DNA of 19,038 nucleotides from assembly GCA_018398765.1 (NCBI GenBank), contig JAHBMJ010000367.1, positions 1 to 19,038 on the forward strand. Reading direction: 5' to 3'. The notes beneath the pieces were generated by a model that was given only the letters and a program-made list of their open reading frames with translations, ran no database searches and had not been told where the DNA came from. Both the position numbers and the translations under genes were made by a program. Of the stretch, positions 1-9,290 are shown piece by piece (position 1 is the first letter of the stretch; each line of letters starts with the position of its first letter). This stretch comes from Chromera velia. Taxonomy: Eukaryota; Sar; Chromeraceae.

Positions 1-26
<26 letters not shown>
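1..26. repeat. (AG)n microsatellite at window edge
   Basis: An uninterrupted AG dinucleotide run starts at the first base, so its true length is not visible. It passes into generally purine-rich DNA up to about position 170. Confidence 0.95.
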
Positions 27-31
<5 letters not shown>

Positions 32-172
32 AATAGAAAAAAAGAAGAGAACGAAAGATATGCCAAGAGAAAATCAAGCAAATGGATAGAACTAAACTGG
101 AAGAGGGGGCCCACTCGGAAAGTGGAAGTCTTGAAAGGAAGCTTGAAGAGATAAGAAAGAAAAAAGGAGGAT

Positions 173-575
173 CAACTGACTGAACAACTGACTGACTGAC
201 TGACCATATGAAGGAAAGAATAGAAGGAAGAAAACCAATTGAAGGACTGACAGAGTGAAGGAATGAAGTAAGTGAAGGAATGAAGTGAGTGAAGGACAGA
301 ACAACTGATAGAGTGAAGGAATGAAGTGAGTGAAAGACAGAATAACTGAAGTAAGTGAAGGAATGAAGTGAATGAAGAAATGAAGTGAGTGAAAGACCGA
401 AAACGACTGACAAAGTGAAAGATTGAAGGACTGACTGACTGACTGACTGACTGACTGACTGACCGAGTGACTGATTGACTGACTAAAGAATTGACTAACT
501 GAAGGATTGACTGACCGGCAAGCAAACGAGTGGAATAACCGACTGACTGACCGACCGACCGAACCACTGACTGAC
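173..575. repeat. GACT and GAATGAAGTGAGTGAAGG-type repeats
   Basis: The block is built from two related simple repeats. One is the tetranucleotide ACTG/GACT, perfect from about 429 to 463 and present as shorter runs at 186-204 and near 540-575. The other is a degenerate unit of about 17-20 bases of the form GTGAAGGAATGAAGTGA, repeated between about 256 and 400. The long open frames here only translate these repeats (Ser, Val, Gln or Phe-rich) and are not taken as genes. Confidence 0.85.
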
Positions 576-1251
576 AGAAGTAAAATCCCGATCGATTGAT
601 TGAGAAACAGTCTGGAAGAAAAATGAAATTTAACGCGAGTCGACGGGATAGGGGGAATGTCCGAAGTTCGGCCCTTGCGGTGCCGATCTTAGAATATCCC
701 GCCGCCGCACGCAGTAAAGTCAGACCTGGTCAGGAAGTGCGTGACCGTGCGCGAATGTGAGCGACTGAAAACAAAATGCAAAACGTGCAATTGAGCTCAA
801 AAAGTAATTCTTCACATACATGCAGAAAAATAAATGAAAGAGACTTGGATCGGAAAGAAACATTCAGAAGTACCAGGAGTGGGAATGGTGGACTGTCAGA
901 CTTTCTCTCCTGTAGGTACTGGACTGAAGTACTGACTGACTGAACTTATTGTCTCACTTAGCCGCTATATATTGCAATAGACCGTACGGGATGGAAGGGA
1001 GCCAGTAGACTAAACTAGACTGGACGGGATACAAACTTCGATCTGTACATGCGTTAGGGTACGTTAGGGCAAGAAAGTATAATAGACAACCGAATCAGAG
1101 ACATCGGTTGCTTTAGTACAGCTAAGACAGAAGAGAAGACAGACAAAATTGATTTAGATAAATAGCTGTTCTTACCTCCTTTAATACTCTTAGCGTTGCT
1201 TAAGTTCGCACCTCAAGCCTGGCCTTTTTTCAGAAACTAGCTCATATGCGA
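576..1251. other. Non-coding stretch, no feature recognised
   Basis: No open frame with family resemblance, RNA gene or strong repeat was seen. Composition is mixed, with a GC-richer patch around 640-720. A short GACT patch at about 929-944 is related to the upstream repeat. Confidence 0.5.
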
Positions 1252-1507
1252 GCTCTCTCCTAGCCGACGCACAGTGGTAAAAAAAAAAAAGAATAGACAT
1301 ATCAATTTTTTTTTTTTCTTTTTTTTTTTTTTAGTCTGGCGATTAAAGGTTCAAGTAAACTTAGCAAAGGTAGGTTTTGTAGTTAGATATGTTTTTGTTA
1401 TATGTTTGGCACTTCCAATAAAAAATTAAATAAAAATAAAAAAGATTAGACTTCTCAAGATTTTTTTTTTCTTTTTTTTTATCACTGTGCGTCGCCTAGG
1501 CTCTCTC
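1252..1507. mobile_element. MITE-like element with TIRs and 8-bp target duplication
   Basis: A 240-bp element spans 1260-1499. Its left end CTAGCCGACGCACAGTGGTA and the reverse complement of its right end CTAGGCGACGCACAGTGATA differ at only two of 20 positions. Both then continue into A-runs followed by GAA. The octamer GCTCTCTC lies directly outside each end (1252-1259 and 1500-1507), as expected for a target-site duplication. The interior is AT-rich with long T-runs and has no open frame, so the element is non-autonomous. An 8-bp duplication is typical of the hAT superfamily, but that assignment is inference, and the duplicated octamer is low-complexity. Confidence 0.75.
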
Positions 1508-2471
1508 TGTAGAATCAAATGAATCAATCATGAAATTCACAGAACTGTTTCATCTTTTTAGAATAGATGCATGATAGATCACGAATTAAGGGCTTGATCC
1601 AAAAGCGATTGAGGGTAAGCATGCATGCACGCTTACGCGTTTTTTTTACCGCTTTGCCAGGGCCTTTGGTCCAAACTACCATCGCTATGGTTACTTGACG
1701 CCGGGGTCTAGGACCCCCCTGGTTACCGCTCACGAGTTACCAAATCCATGGTCACCATGAAATCGCTCGACCCCCCCGGTAGTTCCCCCTGACCGTACTG
1801 TATAGTTTTAAATTAAATTTAAAAATATACGTATTAATTTATAATCAAATGATCCAAAATGATGAATGTAGAACTAGAATCGTTACTAGATGTAGAACTA
1901 TACCTTTCGAAGTTAATTATTTTTTTATTACTATTTGAAGACGTGCCAAGCATGTAAGTTGAAAACCCCTTTGATCCCGGCCATTTCTATAGTCTTATGC
2001 ATTTGAATACATTTAAAAACGAAGTTTGCATGTGAACTCTTACACTGCATTCGACTGGCATCATATGATTCGAGCGCTAAAACGCCGCCAATTTTATGTA
2101 AAGAAAAGAACAACTTATCTGAACAAGGAATTCCAACTATTTTATTACAATCCGAGGAATACGTTTTAACGAAATAGAAGAAAACAACCTGAGAAAAAAC
2201 AAGAAAGGAGAAAACTTTAATACACTGACTTGCTTCTAAGACAAAACAATGTCATGTGGAAAAAGGGTCCGACTGGCTTGAGCATTCGATGTGAAATAAT
2301 TCTGAAAGGGCTCCCTGCTAGCCAGCCTGATCGACGTAAAAACGCTAGCTCCTGACCGGTTCCGACAATGGAGCTCCAAAACGCAAGGAGGAGCAAACAC
2401 TGAGAGAGGTACATGTGATCAAGACAAGGGGCAATCGAGCTAGCATTCGAGGCACCAGAATCAGTCTTTTC
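1508..2471. other. AT-rich non-coding stretch, no gene recognised
   Basis: Open frames here are short and resemble no family I know. The region holds C-run patches at 1700-1795 and AT-rich DNA at 1800-2160. Nothing further can be supported. Confidence 0.5.
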
Positions 2472-2548
2472 ATCCACACTCAGAGAGAGAGCAGGCAAAA
2501 GCATCAAAAGGGGGCGCTCGTGTGAAAGGAGAACCCGTCCGTTTATCC

Positions 2549-2589
<41 letters not shown>

Positions 2590-2725
2590 AGGCAAAAGCA
2601 TCAAAAAGGGGGCGCTCGTGTGAAAGCAGAACCTGTCCGTTTATCCATACTCAGAGAGAGAGCAGGCAAAAGCATCAAAAGAGGGGCGCTCGTGTGAAAG
2701 CAGAACCTGTCCGTTTACCCATACT

Positions 2726-2756
<31 letters not shown>

Positions 2757-3060
2757 CAGGCAAAAGCATCAAAAAAGGGGGGTTTGTGAAAGCAGAACCC
2801 GTCCGTTTATCCACACTCAGAGAGAGAGCAGGCAAAAGCATCAAAAAAGGGGCGCTCGTGTGAAAGCAGAACCCGTCCGTTTATCCATACTCAGAGAGAG
2901 CAGGCAAAAGCATCAAAAAAGGGGCGCTCGTGTGAAAGCAAAACCCGTCCGTTTATCCATACTCAGAGAGAGAGAGGAGGTAAAAGCATTAAAAAAAAAT
3001 GCGCTCGCATGAACACAGGGTCGGTCTATTCATCCGTCTGTAGAGAGGGGGAAAGGGAAA
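2472..3060. repeat. Minisatellite, seven to eight units of 72-98 bp
   Basis: Units start with ATCCAYACTCAGAGAG at about 2472, 2545, 2643, 2717, 2809, 2883 and 2955, with a degenerate eighth at about 3032. Each unit has a GA-dinucleotide run, then GCAGGCAAAAGCATCAAAA, a G-run, GCGCTCGTGTGAAAGC and AACCCGTCCGTTT. Spacing is 73, 98, 74, 92, 74, 72 and 77 bp. The differences come mostly from the nested GA run, which is long in two units (2551-2588 and 2729-2757). No coding potential was seen. Confidence 0.9.
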
Positions 3061-3300
3061 ACATGAAAAACAGAAGAGACGAGAGGAGAGGAGAGGAGAG
3101 GAGAGAAGATCAAGCAAGGGAAATATCGAGCATGGGAAAGGAAAGGAAAGAAAAGGAGAAGGGCGAGGACGAAGAAATGGGTACTTCTGGTCGAGGAAGT
3201 AGACGAGAAGGGCAAGCATGAGAACGCAAAAAGAGAAGGGGGAGAGGAGAGAAGAGACGCATGTGAAAAAAAATGGCCGTTGTGCCGGACAAAGTAAGAG
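3061..3300. repeat. Purine-rich tract with (GAGAG)n
   Basis: A purine-biased stretch follows the minisatellite. It includes a GAGAG pentanucleotide run at about 3081-3106 and further GGAAAG/GAGAAG runs to about 3300. The overlapping open frames on both strands are Arg/Glu-rich or Ser/Phe/Leu-rich translations of this bias. Confidence 0.75.
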
Positions 3301-4322
3301 GCGTGCGACAAGCAAAGATTGTAGGGAGGTCCATGTGATCGATAAAAGAAGACTTGTGGATTGCAAGCTTGTGTGTAGAGATGCTTGACGTCCAAAGTCG
3401 AAGGTGCGATCTGTCCCCTTGCCGCCCTCTCCCCGCCTTCTACCCGTCTCCTCCTCGGAGTCCCTCTAATAGATCCTTCTGTTTCCAATCCCCCCCTCTA
3501 TGCAATCTCTACTCTCACCCACCCAACAGACGACACTTCATTGACCCGTCCTCGTTTTCTCCGACCGTCCATGCAGGGAAGTGGACTCCAGTAGCCTGAA
3601 TGCAGGCAGGCCCACCTGGAAAGCACAAGCTCAGGAGACGGCAAAGTGCACATCCAAAACGTTCCCGTAAAGGATGAACACAGCATGAGACCCCCGTTAT
3701 CCATCCCTAAAGCCTCTCTCTCCTGCAGGATGTAGCACCAGAGATGGCACAGAGATATGTAGACCCACGCAGAAGCAGATCACTGGCTGTCAAACGACGT
3801 CCAGAGATCGAGAGGAGACGGCTAAGGAAAAGATCAGTCCACAGGTGGTTTGAGTGATCAAGTTGGGCGCCTCATATATCCGTCAGCGGAAAGCCCACTG
3901 AAAGTTGAAAGAGACCCGTTGATCTGCAAACAGTGTCGGCCATGCTTCACTCCGTGATTCACGGCTCACGGTGCCGCTCACGTACCCGGCCCAAGAAAAC
4001 TGTGAGTCAGTCTGACACTCTGAGTCCAAAAAAAGTGCGCGTGGATTGTGGGGCACGTATTAATACAAAAATGAAAGTTCGCGGGCTTTCCGGGGCCTGA
4101 AATTCAGCGTCTCGTCTCGCACACATGCAGTTTGAAAACCGATGCAGCCGTCTCCTGAGTCTCCTCCGAGAAATGAGAACCTCACTCACTCCTCAGGCTC
4201 TCACCTGCACTCCTCCAAGCGTGAGAACATTCTGTGTAAATAATTACCAAGTCTTAGTGAGCCTCGAGCGTCACCGATCCCCCTGGATTCCTTTCCAACA
4301 ACCTCCGTGTCAGTCGGACAAA
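3301..4322. other. Upstream region of the peroxiredoxin gene
   Basis: No independent gene is recognised. A pyrimidine-rich tract ends in TGCAG at about 3725-3729 and could be a 3' splice site of a 5' untranslated intron, but no matching donor can be fixed. From 4125 the peroxiredoxin frame is open without a stop, so the last 200 bp are either 5' untranslated sequence or code for an N-terminal extension. Confidence 0.4.
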
Positions 4323-4886
4323 ATGGCAGTCTCTACTGTGCCTGACGTCGTTTTCAAGTGCAGAGTGCGCGACGACTCGATCAAGCCCAACCCCTTCAAG
4401 TGGCTGGACGTCACAACTAAGGACCTCTTTGCGGGCAAGAAGGTGATTGTCTTTGCTCTTCCCGGTGCGTTCACGCCCACGTGTTCCTCCAACCATCTTC
4501 CTCGGTACGAGGAGCTTTATGGCGAGTTCCAATCCCTCGGAGTTTCTGACATCATCTGCCTCTCTGTCAATGACGCTTTTGTGATGTACAACTGGGGGCT
4601 GAAGATTGGTTCCAAGAATGTGAAGCTCCTCGGTGACGGGAATGGAGAATTCACCAGAAAGATGGGCATGCTGGTTGACAAGTCGAACCTCGGCTTTGGC
4701 ATGCGCACCTGGAGGTACTCAATGCTGGTCGACGACTGCAAGATCACCAAGATGTTCGCGGAGCCCGGCTTTGCAGACAACGCTGGGGGGGATCCTTTCG
4801 AGTGCTCTGATGCCGATACCATGCTCGCTTTCTTGAAGGGCACCACCTCTGCTGGCGTCGCTCAGCCCAAGGCATTCGAAGGCTGA
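4323..4886 (+). CDS. Type II peroxiredoxin (PrxII/Prx5 family, thioredoxin fold)
   Basis: The product is a 187-residue thiol peroxidase that reduces hydrogen and alkyl peroxides, normally with electrons from glutaredoxin or thioredoxin. The peroxidatic cysteine is Cys54 in PGAFTPTCS, and the likely resolving cysteine is Cys79 in IICLSVNDAF, 25 residues later, as in plant PrxII. Other family marks are the helper Arg131 in TWRYSMLVDD and the C-terminal EPGF...FECSDADTMLAFL block, which adds Cys161. The gene has no intron, unlike its three neighbours. I chose the ATG at 4323 because the domain starts there and the context ACAAAATGG is good. The frame is open upstream to ATGs at 4125 and 4173; an Arg/Ser/Thr-rich leader of 50-66 residues from either could target the protein to mitochondrion or plastid. 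Family is certain; start and location are open. Confidence 0.95.
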   Translation: MAVSTVPDVVFKCRVRDDSIKPNPFKWLDVTTKDLFAGKKVIVFALPGAFTPTCSSNHLPRYEELYGEFQSLGVSDIICLSVNDAFVMYNWGLKIGSKNVKLLGDGNGEFTRKMGMLVDKSNLGFGMRTWRYSMLVDDCKITKMFAEPGFADNAGGDPFECSDADTMLAFLKGTTSAGVAQPKAFEG

Positions 4887-5188
4887 GCAAGCCTTCGGAC
4901 GGAGACGGAGACGGAAGATGAGAGACGGGACTGAAACCAGGGCGGGGCAAAAAGAGGAAAACGTCAACCCCCCACTAATGCGTGTGTGTGTTTTTAGTAA
5001 ATATCGTCTTTTTTCTTGCCATGCCGCGGTATCAGTTGTTTTGTGTGTGCCTGCAAGTTTACACAGAGTGAATGAATGCCGGGAGGCTCCCGAAATGGGT
5101 GCCTCCATCCGGCCTTGCAGTCTCCGGCAGTCTCTCACTCTCCAGTCCGAAAGGGAGACGGGACCCAGCGTGAGTATGCAGATCAGTC

Positions 5189-5229
<41 letters not shown>

Positions 5230-5860
5230 AAGTGCATGCCGTCTCGAGTGCGGGGAGGAGGGCAACAAGACTTGGGGGGGATCGAGGGAGTGACGGGTGG
5301 TTCTTCGATTCGGTGCATTCGTTGTGAACCTCAGCGGTAAGACGTGAAGCTGAAAAGAAAGCGTGACCTGATCGAAAAACAGCTGTCTGCCTGGCATCAG
5401 ATTCTTTCAGATCGATCTTGAAGTCTCAATCAAGAGTTTAATTAACATTGAAAGAAATTTAAGAAAATAAAAGGAGAAGTACATCATTGGACATAGATGT
5501 TCTGAGAAATCCCGCGAGCGAGGACTTGTAACGGCAAAAAAGGCCGGACAGGAAGTCGATCAGGAAGGGAAAACACCGTACTGAGTCTTCGATCGATCTC
5601 GAGCACTTCTTCTCGCATTTCTCTTAGTAATTGCTGGTTTTTGCCGTATGGTTTTTGGGTGTGGTACGCATCGGAGTCGACTTACATCGAGTGCATACAG
5701 CGGTGAGCCTGAGCCTAGCCAATCATAGTAGTAATGAGTGTTCTTCTTTTGAACTTCTTTAACTAGTTCTTTAGTCATCTAGTAATGGAAAATGGTGAAA
5801 TAAACTTAAGTGCTTTAAAAAAAAGTTTAAGCAAAACGTATACTAATAAATACTACACAG
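4887..5860. other. Peroxiredoxin 3' flank, no further gene
   Basis: The first few hundred bases are probably the 3' untranslated region of the peroxiredoxin gene. A perfect GA run lies at about 5193-5226. Overlapping open frames here give Arg-Glu repeats or no recognisable sequence. From about 5400 the DNA becomes AT-richer without any supported feature. Confidence 0.5.
5193..5226. repeat. (GA)n microsatellite
   Basis: A perfect GA dinucleotide run of about 34 bases, preceded by two GTCA repeats. Confidence 0.95.
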
Positions 5861-5870
5861 ATATATATAT

Positions 5871-5902
<32 letters not shown>

Positions 5903-5957
5903 GTATACATATATATATATATGTATACATATATATATATGTATATATATATACATA
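5861..5957. repeat. (TA)n/(CA)n microsatellite with palindromic ATGTATACAT
   Basis: AT dinucleotide runs are interrupted by ACACACACA (5871-5879) and by ATGTATACAT, which occurs twice and is its own reverse complement. The whole tract is close to self-complementary and could extrude as a cruciform. Confidence 0.9.
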
Positions 5958-6186
5958 TTTATGGCCTGTAAATTATGGGCCGATGGCGATAGCATTTATG
6001 ATCTAATATATGATCATAATAAAAGAGATGCAAATTAAATTGGTTTACCACCAAAGCTAAACCAAAAATGACCCTTTAGTTGGCTGATTGGCCTAGCTGA
6101 TTGGCTGAACTAAGCTAAACACCGCGCTAAACACTCTACGCGTCGGTATGCATGCGCCGGCTTAAAAAAGAAAAAAAATCCTCAAA
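5958..6186. other. Short non-coding stretch before the gag remnant
   Basis: AT-rich DNA with small direct repeats such as GCTGATTGGC (two related copies at about 6083-6105) and three copies of GCTAAAC at about 6055-6135. No gene is visible. It may be the internal region or edge of the decayed retrotransposon, but nothing proves this. Confidence 0.35.
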
Positions 6187-7134
6187 CCTTTTACTTCTTT
6201 TTTTTCAATGTCCTGTAGAGGAAACACCTGTGCTAGCACCTGTAGAACTCCCTGAGGATCTCTTTCTCTTTGTCGGTCAGGGATGGCAGCTTTCGGATGT
6301 TGTACTCTCTGCTTCTGTTCGTCTGCCCCTAGTCTGCCCCCGTGTACCGATGTCCATAGGTGCTGGACCAGTGGGATCATGTGACATATGACCTCCACCA
6401 ACGGTCACAGGAGGTGCTTCTGTTGAGGAAAGTGTTCTGGGGTGGGTTGCTGCTGCCGTAAACGAAACAGATGGGTAGGGAACGATCGAAAGTGCTTCAA
6501 ATGCTACTCCTACTGCTGCCTCGAGGTTTGCAGGTTTCTTTCTCTTCACCTCCTTCTAGACGTCTTCGGGAAGACCCTTCTCATACTGATATGCTTTGTC
6601 GCTCAATGACATGCTCATATCAGGGATGAAGAGCATCTTGGAGATGAAGTTGCTCGTGTACGTCTTAAGATCTGTGCCCGACACTCCCGCACACTTCATC
6701 CTATCCAGTTCATCTCGCTGATCATCATGAGTCCGTCTGTCCTGAAAATATGTCAGCAGGACAGTCTGGAGCTCCAACCACGTTGCAGGCGTATGCCTAT
6801 TCTTTTCTGCGAGCTTCACAGCCTTGACCGCATCGCCTTTGAGGTGGCTGTTGGCTGCACTAAGCAGCTGCGCATCGGTCATGCTATGGAAGTTGTGGTA
6901 CTTCTTGCACACCCAGATCCAATCTTCGAATTCCTCAACTGTTCCACCATAATCGTAGGTCGGTTTGATCACCTTCGCAAAAGCACTAGAAGAAGTGGAA
7001 TGCAAGTGGTCGAGGATCGCTCTCAGCTCAGCAATCTCTGCAGCCTGAGCTTGGTACAAGGCTTTCAACTCTTCGAATTCTCTGGTAAAACCTTCTATCC
7101 TGACAGAGTAAATTTGGTCGCAACGAGGCTCCTG
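6187..7134 (-). pseudogene. Degenerate Ty3/gypsy-type gag polyprotein remnant
   Basis: The minus-strand frame from 7134 to 6280 encodes a retrotransposon capsid-like protein. It has an N-terminal coiled-coil-like stretch (QAQAAEIAELRAILDHL), then a capsid core with FEDWIWVCKKY, then LELQTVLLTYFQDRRTHDDQ and YEKGLPEDV, followed by KEVKRKKPANLEAAVGVAFEAL and PMDIG. This order is typical of Ty3/gypsy gag. The copy is dead in at least three ways. There is no ATG at the expected start. A TAG interrupts the frame at 6558-6556 between EDV and KEV. The zinc-knuckle region is frameshifted: KLPSLTDKEKEILREFYRC appears in another frame at about 6300-6240, then hits a stop. No protease, reverse transcriptase or integrase was seen downstream, so the element is truncated. 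Confidence 0.85.
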
Positions 7135-7140
7135 CTATCA
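7127..7140 (-). other. Possible decayed primer-binding site
   Basis: Read on the minus strand this is TGATAGCAGGAGCC, just upstream of the gag frame. It resembles the initiator-Met tRNA primer site TGGTATCAGAGC, with small indels. Its position between the gag start and the repeated region at higher coordinates fits a 5' LTR/primer-site boundary. The match is imperfect and read by eye only. Confidence 0.4.
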
Positions 7141-7475
7141 CGTGTAGCATAGTGGCTAGCTATACGTTAGCAGACGAGTGCTCATTGAGATAGAGACAGT
7201 TAGTCAGATAGAAGGTCTGTCATGCTTGGCGTTTGTTGTTATTCTCTCGTTCATTCTGTTTCTGTCAGTCTGACTCTCATGCGACATAAACATGACTGTT
7301 GATTCATGTGGCTAAATCACATGCAATGACGCGTATGCTTACTTCGATCGTGGCCCTAGAACGACACACACACGGGCTGGTTCCATCACAATCGATACGC
7401 AAAGGTGGGGCGCTCACTAACGCTTGCACCACGACGGGCATACACGTCACAATTAAGATGATCTCTATGTGCGGC
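7141..7475 (-). mobile_element. Probable 5' LTR remnant of the gag element
   Basis: This segment lies directly 5' of the gag remnant in element orientation. Its core (7294-7412) aligns without gaps to the reverse complement of 15916-16034, roughly three quarters identical by hand count. A region repeated elsewhere and placed beside a primer-site relic is most simply an LTR. The outer LTR end (expected beyond 7475) and any target duplication could not be fixed. Confidence 0.5.
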
Positions 7476-7489
7476 ATCGTTTTTCAAGA

Positions 7490-7640
7490 GATCGTCCACG
7501 CCTGCGGCGTAGACGGTTAAGACACCGTCCAGATATGCGGCTTCAGCTTTTAAGACACCATAAGTGATCCGCGCCTGCGGCGCGGACTTTCAAGCTTATC
7601 CAAAAATATGGCTTAAACTTTTAAGTGGTAGTTAGGTTCA
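7490..7640. repeat. Tandem duplication of a hairpin-bearing ~72-bp unit
   Basis: Two diverged copies lie head to tail. Each starts with a GC-rich hairpin having the loop TGC: 7494-7514 (9-bp stem, one mismatch) and 7568-7586 (TCCGCGCC/GGCGCGGA, perfect 8-bp stem). Each then carries a related tail, ATATGCGGCTTCAGCTTTTA and ATATGGCTTAAACTTTTAAG. It may belong to the adjacent LTR remnant. Confidence 0.65.
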
Positions 7641-9290
7641 GGGAGGTCCACTCACCCAATGACACCCATAGACACCCACTAAAGTTGAGTATATCATATA
7701 GTATGATGAGACTTTACGTTTTTGCATGTAACACTTGCCCATGTTAAGCTGCTTTGTAAAGGCCCCCCGCTACGCTTTTTGGGATCACAATTAGTGATAA
7801 TCACCCCGGAGATCCGCACGGCCGGGGGGGGGGGGTTGACCCCAGGGGTCCGTAACAGTTCGCTCGAGGGCGGAGGGATGGTTTCAAATCTGTGCATACA
7901 TGGGGGAGGGGCGGTTACATTTTTAAGGGATATGTGGGGAGGACGGAGGAATGACTAAAGATATCACCCCTCTCATGCCCCCTTCATGACGCTCACGCAT
8001 GCAAATAATACATGATCGACTGCAAAAAGTGGCCACTACAGTGAACTGATTTTATGCATCTATGCATGTACGATGACGAATGTCAGACAGTTTTCTACTC
8101 AAAAGTTGAGGATCGAGACCAAGCCGCCAAGGACATAGCCAAAGAAATCTGCTGCCGTGTCAAGTGTAGTCCAAGGTGTAGTCAAGTGAGCTAGGTACCG
8201 TGTCTAAGGTATGCGATACTTCTCAATCGACTCCCGACTTACGATTTGCCTAGAAATTTTGCTATCAACTTATAGACACGGCGTTTTTAACAGTCCAGCC
8301 CGAAAGTTAAAACTGTTAAATATTTATACACTGTACAGAAACATTTTTTTAACATCATCGAAGATTTAATTTATATACCTAGGATTACACTTGAAATTTT
8401 CATTTGATAAATCAAATCTGAACACGAATTAGCTATACATAAACGTACATAAACGTTCATTGTCAGTGCAGGTCATATATTTGAGCCTGGGTCGATCAAT
8501 TAACTCAAGAACGTTGGCCAGTCATATCATGCAACTTGACGAAAGCCATCGATCAATTATTTAATTACAACACGCACTGTCACGCAGCATCTACCACTCA
8601 TCGATCAAGCAAACCTAGAAGCAAACAGACAAGCTCAGCCGTGTGCACCCGTCGGCTGATCTGAGTCTACCCCTCCCTCCATTCTCCCACCAAATCAATG
8701 TTCAGATCAGAATCCAGATCGACAAATTGCAAGTTGCAACCTCGACCGCTGTACCCATGCACGCATGCAGCCATGCAATCTAAGGGTCCACGGAAGACGA
8801 CCGCTACCGATCCATCATTGGACCCGCAACGGTGCATCGATCAGCACAATCAAATTAAGTAGCGGATGGACCAGGTCCACCCCCTCTCGCTGATTCCCCC
8901 CCCGCCCGCCCATCCCAGCGCTCACCCCCTGAGGCCCCGACCCACACACCACCTTCACTTCGTTCGCACCCCAACCAGGAAGGAAGATTCGGACACAATG
9001 ACCATACACACCAGCAAATACAAGCACAGTTAGCAGACCTTCCCTCCCTCTCCACGCAGGCGGCCAGAGAGAGAATCTGCCTGAGTGCCATGCAGCAGGT
9101 CAACCAACGCATCCACCGACCGGATGATGATCAACTCCCCCCTCTCCTTCAGATCGACCCAACAAACGAGAGAGAAGGCATGTACACAGGAAGGAAACCT
9201 TCCCCTCCCTCCCGCGCCCCCTTCCCCCAAGTCCCCCCTCCAGCCAGATCCTTGTCCCAAGAAATATTTCTTTCCTTACTTATTACTTAT
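7641..9290. other. Intergenic DNA, no gene recognised
   Basis: No open frame here resembles a known family. Visible items are a run of 12 G at 7824-7835 followed by the small palindrome GACCCCAGGGGTC, AT-rich DNA at 8240-8480, and C-rich DNA at 8860-9250. The last part (about 9000-9290) is probably the 3' flank of the Sec61 beta gene, which ends at 9291 on the minus strand. Confidence 0.45.

Noticed and set aside
172-567. 131-codon minus-strand frame rich in Ser, Val and Gln
   Set aside because: It is the translation of the GACT tetranucleotide repeat, which stays open because the repeat has no stop in that frame.
1053-1070. Two GTTAGGG motifs resembling telomere repeats
   Set aside because: Only two spaced copies, far from any array.
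2472-3060. Regularly spaced repeats resembling a CRISPR array
   Set aside because: Units are contiguous, the sequence between cores is itself repeated and low-complexity, spacing varies by GA length, and the DNA is eukaryotic.
3711-3858. Pyrimidine tract plus TGCAG followed by a short Arg-rich open frame with an ATG at 3743
   Set aside because: The frame ends after 37 codons, resembles nothing known, and has no donor or partner exon.
4254-5138. Minus-strand and alternative plus-strand frames over the peroxiredoxin gene
   Set aside because: They are shadows of the real coding frame and lack family similarity.
7299-7520. 73-codon plus-strand frame similar to a minus-strand frame at 15943-16164
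   Set aside because: The similarity is real but reflects the shared dispersed repeat. The frames have no conserved extent or domain.
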